Source: Streptomyces sp. HNM0575
Lineage (GTDB): Bacteria; Actinomycetota; Actinomycetes; Streptomycetales; Streptomycetaceae
DNA: 64,000 nt
Assembly (NCBI RefSeq): GCF_012726265.1
Contig: NZ_JAASAG010000012.1
Location: 186,001-250,000 of the forward strand
Direction of reading: 5' to 3'
This document shows, one piece after another, positions 1-8,387 of this stretch. Both the position numbers and the translations under genes were made by a program. The notes under the pieces are model-generated. The model worked only from the letters and a program-made list of their open reading frames with translations. It was not told where the DNA came from and searched no databases. The number at the start of each line of letters is the position of its first letter. The stretch's first letter is position 1.

Positions 1-975
1 TCCACGATCCTGCTCGTGCTCGCCGCGATCTTCATCCTCGTCGGCGCGATCTTCATCGGCAGGACCCTCTTCAGCAACCCCGGGGACACGACGAACGTCC
101 CGAACCTCTCCGGGGAGAGCTATGCCTCGGCCAAGGAGCTCGCCGCCAACGGCGGCTTCAAGGTCACCAAGGGCGGCAGCAAGTACTGCGCGCAGAAGAA
201 GAACACGGTCTGCGACACCAACCCCAAGCAGGGCTCGAAGATCGACAGGGGCGACACGGTCACCCTGAACATGTCCAAGGGTCAGCGCCCCGTGGACGTC
301 CCCGACGTGGAGGGGAAGTCCTTCCCCAACGCCAAGCAGGAGCTGGTGTCCGCCGGGTTCGAGGTACGGCGCAAGAACGTGGAGTCCGACGAGACGCCCG
401 GCACCGTGCTGACGCAGAACCCGTCCGGCGGCGGGAAGGCGCCGAAGAAGTCGACCGTGGTGCTGACCGTCGCGCAGGAGCAGACGACGGCCGTGCCCAA
501 CGTGGTCGGCCAGCAATTCGACGCGGCGCAGAAGCTGTTGGAGGACCGCGGCTTCGAGGTGGCCCGCAAGGAGCAGGACGCTCCGGACAAGGCCGCGGGC
601 GAGGTTCTCGCGCAGGACCCGGCCGCCAACGAGAAGGCCAAGGCCGGCTCCCAGGTCACGCTGACCGTGGCCAAGGCGCCCGACGACCAGCCGGCCACCG
701 TCCCGGACGTCACGAACCAGCTGGTGGCGGACGCCCGCGGGACGCTGGAGGACGCGGGCTTCCAGGTGCAGGTGCAGGGAGCACCCGACGAGAACGACGC
801 GACCGTCCTCACCACGAACCCGCCGGCCAACACCCAGGGCAAGAAGGGCGACACCGTCACCATCTTCGCCCAGCCCGGGAAGCCGGGGGACGACGGCGGT
901 GACGACGGCGACGACGGCATCTTCGGCGGCCCCGACGGGCTGGCTCCCAGCAAGGGCGCCAGGAACAAGCACTAG
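1..975 (+). CDS. pknB: Ser/Thr protein kinase with PASTA domains, 3' part only
   Basis: The gene is cut by the left edge; its reading frame is already open at base 1 and ends at the TAG at 973-975. What remains starts inside a transmembrane segment (about the first 20 residues, rich in L, A, I, V). Four extracellular PASTA repeats follow, opening near VPNLSG, VPDVEG, VPNVVG and VPDVTN, each of about 65 residues. The tail is rich in G and D. PASTA domains of PknB-type kinases bind muropeptides or lipid II and steer cell-wall growth. The kinase domain itself lies outside the window, so kinase activity is inferred from this architecture and from position beside pabA and crgA, which is the usual place of pknB in actinobacteria. 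Confidence 0.9.
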   Translation, partial: STILLVLAAIFILVGAIFIGRTLFSNPGDTTNVPNLSGESYASAKELAANGGFKVTKGGSKYCAQKKNTVCDTNPKQGSKIDRGDTVTLNMSKGQRPVDVPDVEGKSFPNAKQELVSAGFEVRRKNVESDETPGTVLTQNPSGGGKAPKKSTVVLTVAQEQTTAVPNVVGQQFDAAQKLLEDRGFEVARKEQDAPDKAAGEVLAQDPAANEKAKAGSQVTLTVAKAPDDQPATVPDVTNQLVADARGTLEDAGFQVQVQGAPDENDATVLTTNPPANTQGKKGDTVTIFAQPGKPGDDGGDDGDDGIFGGPDGLAPSKGARNKH

Positions 976-984
976 TCAGGTACC

Positions 985-1035
985 GCGCTGACCCCGGCGC
1001 CGGCCCGAAGCCGGTGTCGGCGCCGGGGTCAGCGC
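985..1035. terminator. Bidirectional hairpin terminator between pknB and sortase gene
   Basis: Perfect 18-bp inverted repeat: arms 985-1002 and 1018-1035, 15-nt loop. It lies between two convergent genes and begins 10 nt after the pknB stop, so it can serve both strands. There is no clear T-run, as is common in high-GC actinomycetes. Confidence 0.8.
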
Positions 1036-1040
1036 AGTGG

Positions 1041-1808
1041 TCAGCGCAGTTCCTTCGGCGGGGTGCGGTCCGCGTCGACGTCCACCGTGCGCTCCAGCTC
1101 GCCCCACACCACGTACCGGTACTTGGACGTGAAGACGGGCGTGCACGTGGTGAGCGTGATGTAGCGCCCGTCGGTCCTCTTGCCCGAGCCCTTGGGCACC
1201 GGCTTCAGCACGTCGACGTTGTACTTGGACGTACGCGGCAGGATCGAGAAGACCTTGTAGACGAACCACGTGTTCTTCGTCTCGAAGACGATCGGGTCGC
1301 CCTTCTCGATCTTGTCGATCCGGTGGAACTTCGCGCCGTGCCCGTCCCGGTGGGCCGCCAGCGCGAAGTTGCCCGACTGGTCCTGCGGCATCGCCGACTT
1401 GACCGGCTTCGTGTAGTAGCCGGCCGCGCCCTTGTTGAGCTCCTTCGCGTCGGTGCCCTTCATCACGAGCACGTCGCCGCTCGACATCGACGGCACGTGC
1501 AGGAAGCCGATGCCGTCCTTGGTGTCGAGAGCGCCCGGAGTGCGGTCGCGGAGCCAGCTCTCCCGCACCTTGTCGCCGGCGCGCTCGGAGTCGCGGTCGG
1601 CGAGCACGTTCGTCCACCACAGCGAGTAGACGACGAAGAGCGCGAGCACCACGCCCGCGGTGATGAGGAGTTCGCCGACGCAGCCGACGAGCGCCGAGAG
1701 CCTGCGACGGCGCGCGGCCCTGCGCCCGCGCTCGGACGCGGGATGAGGCTGCGAGTAGGACGACGAAGTGCCGGGCCCCCCGCCCCTGTCGTGTTTGGTC
1801 TGTGACAC
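1041..1808 (-). CDS. Class E sortase (255 aa)
   Basis: Membrane-anchored transpeptidase that cleaves a sorting motif (LAXTG for class E) and joins the protein to peptidoglycan. An Arg-rich N-terminus is followed by one transmembrane helix (about residues 42-62). The sortase domain has all three catalytic residues: His153 in ALAAHRDGHG, Cys222 in TLTTCTP and Arg231 in SKYRYVVW. It lies directly downstream of a second class E sortase on the same strand (28-bp gap), so the two probably form one transcription unit with pabA. In Streptomyces coelicolor the corresponding pair SrtE1/SrtE2 anchors chaplins and supports aerial growth; assignment to the SrtE2 position is by gene order. Confidence 0.92.
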   Translation of the reverse strand: MSQTKHDRGGGPGTSSSYSQPHPASERGRRAARRRRLSALVGCVGELLITAGVVLALFVVYSLWWTNVLADRDSERAGDKVRESWLRDRTPGALDTKDGIGFLHVPSMSSGDVLVMKGTDAKELNKGAAGYYTKPVKSAMPQDQSGNFALAAHRDGHGAKFHRIDKIEKGDPIVFETKNTWFVYKVFSILPRTSKYNVDVLKPVPKGSGKRTDGRYITLTTCTPVFTSKYRYVVWGELERTVDVDADRTPPKELR

Positions 1809-1835
1809 CGCTGACCCGCCCGTTCTTGCTGTCCC

Positions 1836-4109
1836 CTATTCGACGAGAGCGTCCGGTTTCCCCTCGCTGCGCGGACGCTCCTCGACCATTTTGCCCCAGA
1901 CGATGAGCCGGTACTTCGAAGTGAACTCGGGCGTGCACGTGGTCAACGTGACGTAACGGCCCGGCTTTTCGAATCCGGAGCCCTCCGGAACAGGCTCGAT
2001 CACCCGGGTGTTCGACGGAGAGGTGGACGGCAGCCGGGCCGCCATCTTGTACGTGTAGAACTTGGTCGCGGTCTCCACGACGATGTCGTCGCCCGCGACG
2101 AGCCGGTTGATGTAACGGAACGGCTCGCCATGGGTGTTGCGGTGAGCGGCCAGGGCGAAGTTGCCCTTCTTGTCCCACGGCATGGCCGTCCTGAACGGCT
2201 GCTGGTTGTAGTGCCCGACGAGGCCCTTGTCGAGCACCTGCGGCTTGGAGACCCCCTGTGCGATGGGGGCCCTGACGTCCAGTTTCGGAAGATAGAGGAT
2301 CGCGAAGCCCTCACCCGGCGCGAAGTCGTCCGCCCTGCGCTCCGGATCCAGCCCGGCCTTCCCCTTGCCGCCGCCCTTCCACTGGTCCTGGAGGGACTGC
2401 GCGGCGCCGCCGGCCTCCTGCCCGGCGAGCACGTTCGTCCACCACAGCTGGTAGGCGACGAAGAGCAGCATCAGCACACCCGCCGATATGAACACCTCGC
2501 CCAGGAAACGGCTCGCGATGATCGCCGGGCCCTCACGGCGGGCACGCTCGGCGCGCCTGGCCTCCAGGCGGGTGCCGGCGGTACGCGGCGGCGGCTGCTG
2601 CACGGCGGCGCCCCTGCCGCGGCGCTGGGCCGCGCGGCGGCGCGCGGCGCGGCCCTCGAACTCCGGCGAGCCCGGGCGCACGAGACCGACCGTGCTGGTG
2701 TTGGTCTTGTCGTCGTCGTCCTCGATTCCCTGTGCGGGGCGGTCAGTTGACGAAGGGGACGGGGCGGAGACGGAAGCGGACGCGGAGGCCGGAGCCGTGC
2801 CCGCGGTGTCGCGGCCGGTGGCGGAGGGCGCGCCGGGCGCGCTCGGCGCGCTGCCGGATCCGTCGGCGACGGGCATCGGCGCGGTCTCGGAGACGCCTCC
2901 GCCACGGCGGTAACGACCCGCGGCCTCGTCGGGGGCCTGCGGGGACGGGGCCCGCGGGGCCTGGGACTGCGCGGCCTGAGACCGGTGGGCCTGAGACCGG
3001 TGGGCCTGAGGCTGGTGGGTCTGAGAATGGGGGGCCGGGGGCTGGTGAGTCTGAGACTGCGGGCCGGAAGCCGGAGCCGCCGCGGGGGCCCCACGGCCGG
3101 GCTGCGGACGCTGCCCGGCGACGGGCGGCCCCGCGACCGTGCCCGACGCGGCCTGCCACTGCTGCCGAGCCTGTGACTGCCCACCGCCGTAAGGGACTTG
3201 ACGGGCGCCGCCGTACTCCTGCCGCGGGGAAGCGGGCGGAACCCGGCCCGAGGCCGCAGCCCCGCCCGGCCCGCTCTGCTCATCCGTCCCCGGGTCACGG
3301 CGCGGGCGGAACCAGGGCGAGAGACCGTCCTCGTCCTGCTGCCCCGGCTGTGCCTGCTGCCCCTGCCCTTCGTACGCCCCGGGCCCGCGCCCCTGGGCGG
3401 AGGGATCCTGGGTCCGTTGCTCCTGCCCGCCGTAGACCTGTCCGTTGTAGGACTGCCCGGAGTACGACGGCCCCTGGCCGCTCTGACGATCCTGGCCGGA
3501 ATATCCCTGGGCCTCGTAACCCGGGCTCTCGTACCCCTGGGCCTCGTAACCCCGCGTCTCGTAGCCCCGCGACCCGTACGTCCGGCCCTGGCCCTGGCTC
3601 TCGAATCCCCGGCCCCCATAGCCGGAGCCCTCGTAACCGGGGTCCTCGTAACTCTGGCCTTCGTAACCGGAGCCCTCGTAGCTCTGGCCCTCGTAACCCC
3701 GGCCCTGATGACGCTGTCCGCCGTAGCCCTGCCCGCCGTACCCCTGAGCCTCGTAGCCCTGGCCGTCGTACCCGCGTCCTTCGTATCCCTGCCCCTGCTG
3801 TCCCGGCCCGCCGTGATCCTGCCCGCCGCCGTGGACCTGCCCGTCGCGGCTCCCGCTCTCCGGCCGCCGCAGCACGCCCGCTCCCTGCCGCCCGGTCCCC
3901 TGTCCGGGGAGCGGGTCGCTCAGCGGATCGCCGAGCGCGTCGACCGCGCGCTGGAAGTCCTCGTCCTGCCCGTATTGCCACTGCCCGGCCCGGCGGCCCC
4001 GCGGACTGTACGGATCGTCCTCGTCCCGCTCGCCGTAGCCATCGCCGTACGCGTTCCCGTAAGGATCGCCATAAGGCCGCCCGTAGGCGTCCTCCCCCTC
4101 GGGAGGCAT
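1836..4109 (-). CDS. Class E sortase with very long repetitive N-terminal region (757 aa)
   Basis: The C-terminal 220 residues are a class E sortase: a transmembrane helix (FISAGVLMLLFVAYQLWW), the catalytic His in FALAAHRNTHG, Cys725 in TLTTCTP and Arg734 in SKYRLIVW. The preceding 530 residues are low-complexity. Residues about 106-230 are tandem GYxxQ-like pentapeptides rich in Gly, Tyr and Gln, followed by Pro/Gln/Ala-rich sequence. This part is N-terminal to the helix and so should be cytoplasmic. The start at 4109 is chosen because it lies 5 bp after the pabA stop; the frame runs further upstream but would overlap pabA. Typical class E sortases have 200-400 residues, so the extension is unusual. 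Function as a sortase is secure; the role of the tail is unknown. Confidence 0.88.
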   Translation of the reverse strand: MPPEGEDAYGRPYGDPYGNAYGDGYGERDEDDPYSPRGRRAGQWQYGQDEDFQRAVDALGDPLSDPLPGQGTGRQGAGVLRRPESGSRDGQVHGGGQDHGGPGQQGQGYEGRGYDGQGYEAQGYGGQGYGGQRHQGRGYEGQSYEGSGYEGQSYEDPGYEGSGYGGRGFESQGQGRTYGSRGYETRGYEAQGYESPGYEAQGYSGQDRQSGQGPSYSGQSYNGQVYGGQEQRTQDPSAQGRGPGAYEGQGQQAQPGQQDEDGLSPWFRPRRDPGTDEQSGPGGAAASGRVPPASPRQEYGGARQVPYGGGQSQARQQWQAASGTVAGPPVAGQRPQPGRGAPAAAPASGPQSQTHQPPAPHSQTHQPQAHRSQAHRSQAAQSQAPRAPSPQAPDEAAGRYRRGGGVSETAPMPVADGSGSAPSAPGAPSATGRDTAGTAPASASASVSAPSPSSTDRPAQGIEDDDDKTNTSTVGLVRPGSPEFEGRAARRRAAQRRGRGAAVQQPPPRTAGTRLEARRAERARREGPAIIASRFLGEVFISAGVLMLLFVAYQLWWTNVLAGQEAGGAAQSLQDQWKGGGKGKAGLDPERRADDFAPGEGFAILYLPKLDVRAPIAQGVSKPQVLDKGLVGHYNQQPFRTAMPWDKKGNFALAAHRNTHGEPFRYINRLVAGDDIVVETATKFYTYKMAARLPSTSPSNTRVIEPVPEGSGFEKPGRYVTLTTCTPEFTSKYRLIVWGKMVEERPRSEGKPDALVE
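3420..3794 (-). repeat. Coding tandem repeats (GYxxQ-type) in the sortase gene
   Basis: About 25 degenerate 15-bp units encode Gly-Tyr-x-x-Gln/Ser/Gly pentapeptides, corresponding to residues about 106-230 of the long sortase. The units vary at the DNA level. The stretch resembles prion-like or phase-separating G/Y/Q-rich sequence, which is an inference from composition only. Confidence 0.75.
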
Positions 4110-4114
4110 CCCCG

Positions 4115-4783
4115 TCACCTGCCCCCCGCGGCCGGGCCCCCGGCGGCGGCAGCGACCGCCCGCACCCCGGACAGCCCGGCGGCGCGCTCGACGGCACCCG
4201 CGTCGCCGCACTCGGCGAGCCAGTTGGCGAGCATCAGATGACCCCACTCCGTCAGCACGGACTCGGGGTGGAACTGCACGCCCTCGACGGGCAGTTCACG
4301 GTGGCGCAGCCCCATCACCAGACCGTTGGCCGTACGGGCGGTCACCGCGAGCGCTTCGGGCACGTCGTCCCCGGCGACGCCCAGCGAGTGGTACCGCGTG
4401 GCCGTGAACGGGGAGGGCAGCCCCGCGAAGACGCCCGCACCCTCGTGCGAGACCTGCGAGGTCTTGCCGTGCAGCAGCTCGGGCGCCCGTCCCACCAGCC
4501 CGCCGTACGCGACGGCCATCGACTGCATCCCGAGGCAGACGCCGAACACCGGCACACCGCCCGCCGCACAGTGCCGCACCATCTCGACGCACACACCGGC
4601 CTGTTCGGGCGTGCCGGGCCCGGGCGAGAGCAGCACGCCGTCGAACCCCTCGTCGGCGTGGCGCAGTTCGGTCTCGTCGTTCCGCACGACCTCGCACTCG
4701 GCGCCCAACTGGTACAGGTACTGGACGAGGTTGAAGACGAAGCTGTCGTAGTTGTCGACGACGAGGATGCGGGCGGTGCCCAT
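4115..4783 (-). CDS. pabA: Class I glutamine amidotransferase, PabA/TrpG type (222 aa)
   Basis: Glutaminase subunit that supplies ammonia to aminodeoxychorismate synthase (folate) or anthranilate synthase (tryptophan). Visible motifs are ILVVDNYDSFVFNLVQY at the N-terminus, LLSPGPGTPEQAG, the nucleophile Cys in GVCLGMQ, and the His-Glu pair in VQFHPESVLTE. Length is typical. The ATG at 4783 is preferred; it overlaps the stop of the upstream small membrane-protein gene by one base (TGATG), which indicates translational coupling. No synthase large subunit or trp gene is adjacent. Position next to pknB and crgA is conserved across actinobacteria, where this gene is called pabA or trpG. Confidence 0.93.
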   Translation of the reverse strand: MGTARILVVDNYDSFVFNLVQYLYQLGAECEVVRNDETELRHADEGFDGVLLSPGPGTPEQAGVCVEMVRHCAAGGVPVFGVCLGMQSMAVAYGGLVGRAPELLHGKTSQVSHEGAGVFAGLPSPFTATRYHSLGVAGDDVPEALAVTARTANGLVMGLRHRELPVEGVQFHPESVLTEWGHLMLANWLAECGDAGAVERAAGLSGVRAVAAAAGGPAAGGR

Positions 4784-4950
4784 CAGCGGCCACCGCCGTC
4801 GACCGTCACGTCGTTGAACGGCAGCAGGGGCTCCGCCCAGGGGAAGACATACTGAAAGAGCAGAAAAACGACCCCGAGCGCCAGCACGAGCGAGCACAGC
4901 GCCCGCACCCATGTGTTGCCAGGCAGATGCCGCCAGATCCAGCCGTACAT
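4783..4950 (-). CDS. Small membrane protein (55 aa), unknown function
   Basis: A short protein with one strong transmembrane helix (ALCSLVLALGVVFLLFQYVF, about residues 15-34) and a short tail with PLLPFNDV and an acidic/Gly end. The stop overlaps the pabA start by one base. ATG at 4950 is chosen because the protein then begins MYGWIWRHLPGN; an in-frame GTG at 5004 would add 18 polar residues. No domain is recognised. It shares the leftward transcription unit with pabA and the sortases, so a cell-envelope role is plausible but unproven. Confidence 0.7.
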   Translation of the reverse strand: MYGWIWRHLPGNTWVRALCSLVLALGVVFLLFQYVFPWAEPLLPFNDVTVDGGGR

Positions 4951-5071
4951 CCCTGCGTGCCGTCCCTTCGATTCCGTCGGTCTTCGCCTTTCGGGCGCGA
5001 CCACCAGAGTACGGGCCTGCGCGGGGGCGAAGTGGCCCAGTCGGGCAAGTGGGTACGGACCCGGCCCCGCG

Positions 5072-5809
5072 TCACCCGACCGGCTTGGCGTAGTGGAGGT
5101 CGACGGTGCCCGAATAGCCGGGCAGGGTCACGGACTTGCTCTCCTCGACCTTCCAGCCGAGGTCGTAGGCGTCAACGTACTGAAGGTAGTTCTGGATCGC
5201 CGGCGAGCTGTCCAGGGCCTTCTTCAGCGCACCCCGGTCGCCGACGGCCGTCACCTTGTACGGCGGGGAGTAGACGCGGCCCTGGAGGATGAGGGTGTTG
5301 CCCACGCAGCGCACCGCGCTCGTCGAGATCAGCCGCTGGTCCATGATCTTGATGCCCTCGGCGCCGCCCTTCCACAGGGCGTTGACGACCGCTTGCAGAT
5401 CCTGCTGGTGGATGACGAGGTCGTTGGCCTGCGGCTCGGGGACTCCGGGGATCTGCGCGGTGGCGTCGGGCGGTGCGTCGTCGAGGGTGACGGAAAGGCC
5501 CGCTCCGGAGACCTTCTTGGTGCCGGCGTCCTTCTCCAGGCCCGTCAGCTTCCGGTTCTCCTCGCTGCTGCTTCCGCTGTCGCGCCGTGCGAAGCGGTCG
5601 ACCTGGCTGCGTACGGCCGCGGCGGAGGAGTCGAGTTCGGCGTTCTTGCGGCTGCGCTCCTGGATGAGATCGGACAGCCGCAGCATCGAGGAGTCGGTAC
5701 GCAGATCGGTACCATGTGCGGTGTTGAAACTGATCCAGAAGATGAGACCGGCGAGGGCGAAGACCCCAAGAGTGGCCAGCCGTGCGGGACGGATTCGGAA
5801 TCCGGTCAC
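5072..5809 (-). CDS. DUF881 family protein (245 aa)
   Basis: Single N-terminal membrane anchor (LGVFALAGLIFWISFNTA, about residues 14-31), then a coiled-coil-like stretch (LIQERSRKNAEL to about residue 95), then the DUF881 globular domain with the typical LVIHQQDLQAVVNALW and LILQGRVYSPPYKVTAVGD segments. The family is conserved beside crgA in actinobacteria and resembles YlxW/YlxX division-associated proteins of Gram-positives; its molecular function is not established. Start is GTG at 5809. It is divergent from crgA, with about 130 bp between them. Confidence 0.88.
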   Translation of the reverse strand: MTGFRIRPARLATLGVFALAGLIFWISFNTAHGTDLRTDSSMLRLSDLIQERSRKNAELDSSAAAVRSQVDRFARRDSGSSSEENRKLTGLEKDAGTKKVSGAGLSVTLDDAPPDATAQIPGVPEPQANDLVIHQQDLQAVVNALWKGGAEGIKIMDQRLISTSAVRCVGNTLILQGRVYSPPYKVTAVGDRGALKKALDSSPAIQNYLQYVDAYDLGWKVEESKSVTLPGYSGTVDLHYAKPVG

Positions 5810-5936
5810 TACCCTCGTCTCCCTCCACCGCGGGGAAGCACTACGCTAACGGACCACCACAGCGTCACATCCCCCTCGGTCCCCGTTCCGAGGGGCCCCA
5901 TCGCGGTAAGGGAAGCCGTCGACAGGAGAGACTCTC

Positions 5937-6197
5937 GTGCCGAAGTCACGGATCCGCAAAAAGGAAGACTTCACTCCGCCTCCGGAGAAGAAGGCGACCG
6001 AGATCAGCCTCGGTGGTTCGGGCGGCAGGTGGGTCGCGCCGCTGATGCTGGCGATGTTCCTCATCGGTCTGGCGTGGATCGTGCTGTTCTACGTGACCCA
6101 GAGCAAGCTGCCCGTCGAGGCGTTGGGCAGCTGGAACATCGTGGTCGGCTTCGGCTTCATCGCGGCGGGCTTCGTCGTCTCCACACAGTGGAAGTAG
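5937..6197 (+). CDS. crgA: Cell division protein CrgA (86 aa)
   Basis: Small two-helix membrane protein that interacts with FtsZ, FtsQ, FtsI and related proteins. In Streptomyces it influences Z-ring formation and the timing of aerial septation. The N-terminus is basic (MPKSRIRKKEDFTPPP); the helices are WVAPLMLAMFLIGLAWIVLFYV and NIVVGFGFIAAGFVVST. GTG start at 5937 has AGGAG 8 bp upstream. Length matches the family. Its neighbours on both sides are the conserved actinobacterial partners. The downstream intergenic region carries DnaA boxes. Confidence 0.96.
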   Translation: MPKSRIRKKEDFTPPPEKKATEISLGGSGGRWVAPLMLAMFLIGLAWIVLFYVTQSKLPVEALGSWNIVVGFGFIAAGFVVSTQWK

Positions 6198-6278
6198 CGC
6201 CCGTACGGTCCCGGGCGGCGCTCCTCCGAGCCGCCGCCGAAAAGGCGTGACCGGGGGCGGGCGTGACCGCGCGACGAG

Positions 6279-6478
6279 TTATCCACAGCCTGATCCACAG
6301 GGCTGGATAACTTTCACAAGATCTGTGGATAACCCTGCGTGAGTTGACGCCCGTCCTATCGGTCATCTCTACGGGCCGGTCGCCGCCACCCCCTCTGTCC
6401 AGGGAAAACGGACCTGTGAGCGAGTCTGGACAGCCGTTCCGTACGCGATGCACAAGATCCGGAACCCGCTGTGGACAA
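6279..6478. promoter_or_regulatory. Cluster of DnaA-box sequences outside oriC
   Basis: The 350-bp gap 6198-6549 between crgA and the rhomboid gene (convergent, so no promoter is required here) holds two perfect TTATCCACA boxes: 6279-6287 (+) and 6324-6332 (-). It also has TGATCCACA at 6291-6299 (+), TTATCCAGC at 6302-6310 (-) and TTGTCCACA at 6470-6478 (-). Four sites fall within 54 bp and the two perfect ones face each other. Known DnaA-box clusters outside oriC titrate DnaA and modulate initiation. Function here is inferred. Confidence 0.75.
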
Positions 6479-6549
6479 CAGGGCGAATTCCCCGGTCAGA
6501 GCGTCGGGGCGGCTCGGGTCGAGGGCCCGGTGCCGGTGGTCGCCGGCCC

Positions 6550-7431
6550 TCAGGCCGTGAGCTGAAGCGTCCGCACGACGCACGCGCCCACGATCAGCAG
6601 CATCATCGCCGCGCACGCTCCGTACTGCACCAGCCGCCGGTGCTTCCGCGGCGCGTGCACCATCGCGTACGCGATCAGCGCGCCCACGACCAGGCCGCCG
6701 ATGTGCGCCTGCCAGGAGATGTTCCGCCAGGTGAAGGTGAAGACGAGATTGATGGCGAGCAGGATCAGGATCGGCCGCATGTCGTACTTCAGGCGGCGCA
6801 TCAGCACGGCCGTCGCACCGAAGAGCCCGAAGATCGCCCCGGAGGCGCCGAGCGAGGCCTGCCCGGGGGCGGAGACGAAAAAGGTCAGGGCGCTGCCGCC
6901 GAGGCCGGACAGCAGATAGAGCGCGGTGAAGCGCAGCCGTCCGAGCGCGGCCTCCAGGGGCGGACCGAGGAACCAGAGGCCCAGCATGTTCATCGCGATG
7001 TGCCAGATCTCCTGGTGCAGGAACATCGAGGACAGCAGCCGGTACCACTGGCCCTGCGCGACCCCTTGGACCGGTCCGTACGGCTCGGTGACGGCCTGCC
7101 CGAAGAGCAGCAGATCGTTGACGAGGCGGTCGCCGGCGATCAGCACGGCGACGAAGACGGCGGCGTTGACGCCCAGAAGGATCTTGGTGACGAGGCGCCG
7201 GTCGGCGGCGATCACACCGCCCGCTATCGTGCGCGGCGCGCTGGCCGCGGCGGAGTGCCCCGTGCCGGATCCGGTCCTCACGCACTCGGGGCACTGGAAA
7301 CCGACGGACGCCGGGACCATACATTCGGGACATATCGGGCGTTCGCAGCGGACACAGCTGATGCCGGTCTCCCGATCCGGGTGCCGGTAGCAGTACGTCA
7401 CCCGGGGCTCCGTGCGGTGCTGGTCCTCCAC
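6550..7431 (-). CDS. Rhomboid-family intramembrane serine protease with N-terminal zinc-binding region (293 aa)
   Basis: Polytopic membrane protease that cuts transmembrane substrates within the bilayer. The catalytic Ser is Ser197 in LGASGAIFG and the catalytic His is His243 in SWQAHIGG; the conserved HIAMNMLGLWFLG motif is also present. About six hydrophobic segments are visible. The first 52 residues carry several Cys/His pairs (YCYRHPDRETGISCVRC, RPICPECM, FQCPECV) forming a B-box-like zinc-binding region often fused to actinobacterial rhomboids. No substrate is evident nearby. Confidence 0.93.
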   Translation of the reverse strand: MEDQHRTEPRVTYCYRHPDRETGISCVRCERPICPECMVPASVGFQCPECVRTGSGTGHSAAASAPRTIAGGVIAADRRLVTKILLGVNAAVFVAVLIAGDRLVNDLLLFGQAVTEPYGPVQGVAQGQWYRLLSSMFLHQEIWHIAMNMLGLWFLGPPLEAALGRLRFTALYLLSGLGGSALTFFVSAPGQASLGASGAIFGLFGATAVLMRRLKYDMRPILILLAINLVFTFTWRNISWQAHIGGLVVGALIAYAMVHAPRKHRRLVQYGACAAMMLLIVGACVVRTLQLTA

Positions 7432-7563
7432 GGCCCTTCCCTCCCCCTCGCTGCGGTCTCTGCTGCGGTCTCTGCTGCGCGCCCGCTTCGGCGTCTGTGG
7501 TCTTGCTGTGGCGCCCGCTCGCGCGTCTGCTCCTGCGTCTGCATCTGCGGGGCCGTGGGGCGC

Positions 7564-7616
7564 GGAACCGTTCCGCCCCTGACCTCTCCTACGGTCGGGC
7601 GGGGCGGAACGGTTCC
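7564..7616. terminator. Hairpin terminator downstream of cyclophilin gene
   Basis: Perfect 16-bp inverted repeat, arms 7564-7579 and 7601-7616, 21-nt loop, beginning 38 nt past the stop of the leftward cyclophilin gene. Each arm also contains a small palindrome (GGAACCGTTCC-like), so an operator role for the rhomboid gene is an alternative. Confidence 0.7.
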
Positions 7617-7653
7617 CGCACGCACCGCTCAGGGTGCGACGGCGACGTGCTCG

Positions 7654-8181
7654 TCAGCGGCGCTCGATCGTGACCGCTTCCAGGACGACGTCCTGTACGG
7701 GACGGTCGGTGCGCGGGTTCGTCTGGACTCCGGCGATGGCGTCCACGACCTTCTGCGAGGCGGCGTCCGTCACCTCGCCGAAGATGGTGTGCTTGCCGGT
7801 CAGCCACGCGGTGGCGCCGACGGTGACGAAGAACTGCGAACCGTTCGTGCCCGGCCCGGCGTTCGCCATGGCGAGCAGATACGGCTTGGTGAAGGCGAGG
7901 TCCGGGTGGATCTCGTCACCGAACTCGTATCCGGGACCGCCCGTGCCGTTGCCCAGCGGGTCACCGCCCTGGATCATGAAACCGCTGATGATGCGGTGGA
8001 AGACGGTGCCGTCGTAGAGGCGCTCGCTCGTCTTCTTGCCGGTCTCAGGGTGAGTCCATTCACGCGAGCCCTCTGCGAGCTCGACGAAGTTCTTGACCGT
8101 CTTCGGCGCGTGGTTCGGGAAGAGCTGTACCTCGATGTCGCCGTGATTGGTCTTCAGGGTGGCGTAGAGCTGCTCGGCCAC
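7654..8181 (-). CDS. ppiA: Peptidyl-prolyl cis-trans isomerase, cyclophilin type (175 aa)
   Basis: Catalyses cis-trans isomerisation of X-Pro bonds in the cytoplasm; no signal peptide is seen. Active-site motifs are complete: FHRIISGFMIQGGDP (catalytic Arg), GTNGSQFFV and the Trp of WLTGKHTIFGEV. Length is typical for short bacterial cyclophilins. A ppiA gene next to crgA and gyrA is conserved in actinobacteria, including Mycobacterium. Start is ATG at 8181. Confidence 0.96.
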   Translation of the reverse strand: MAEQLYATLKTNHGDIEVQLFPNHAPKTVKNFVELAEGSREWTHPETGKKTSERLYDGTVFHRIISGFMIQGGDPLGNGTGGPGYEFGDEIHPDLAFTKPYLLAMANAGPGTNGSQFFVTVGATAWLTGKHTIFGEVTDAASQKVVDAIAGVQTNPRTDRPVQDVVLEAVTIERR

Positions 8182-8387
8182 GATCTACCTTCCATCTGTC
8201 TGCGTTGACCCGCCCGATCCTCCCACGGACCGGGCCGGCCCGGAGTACCCGCCAGTGACCCGGATGCCCCCACGCAACGCGCTTGAGTGGACGCAGCCAG
8301 GCATGATCTTCGAAACGGGTGGAAAACGACACTGTGTCCGGGGGAGGACCGACCAGCCCGTGACACGCCACCGAGGAGGAGGTACCC

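Noticed and set aside
282..968. Long open frame antisense to the PASTA kinase
   Set aside because: Low-complexity Ser/Pro sequence of a shadow frame caused by high GC; the opposite strand encodes clear PASTA repeats.
2732..4855. 707-codon open frame on the + strand over the long sortase and pabA
   Set aside because: Arg/Pro-rich shadow of the repetitive sortase gene; no domain, and both minus-strand genes are well supported.
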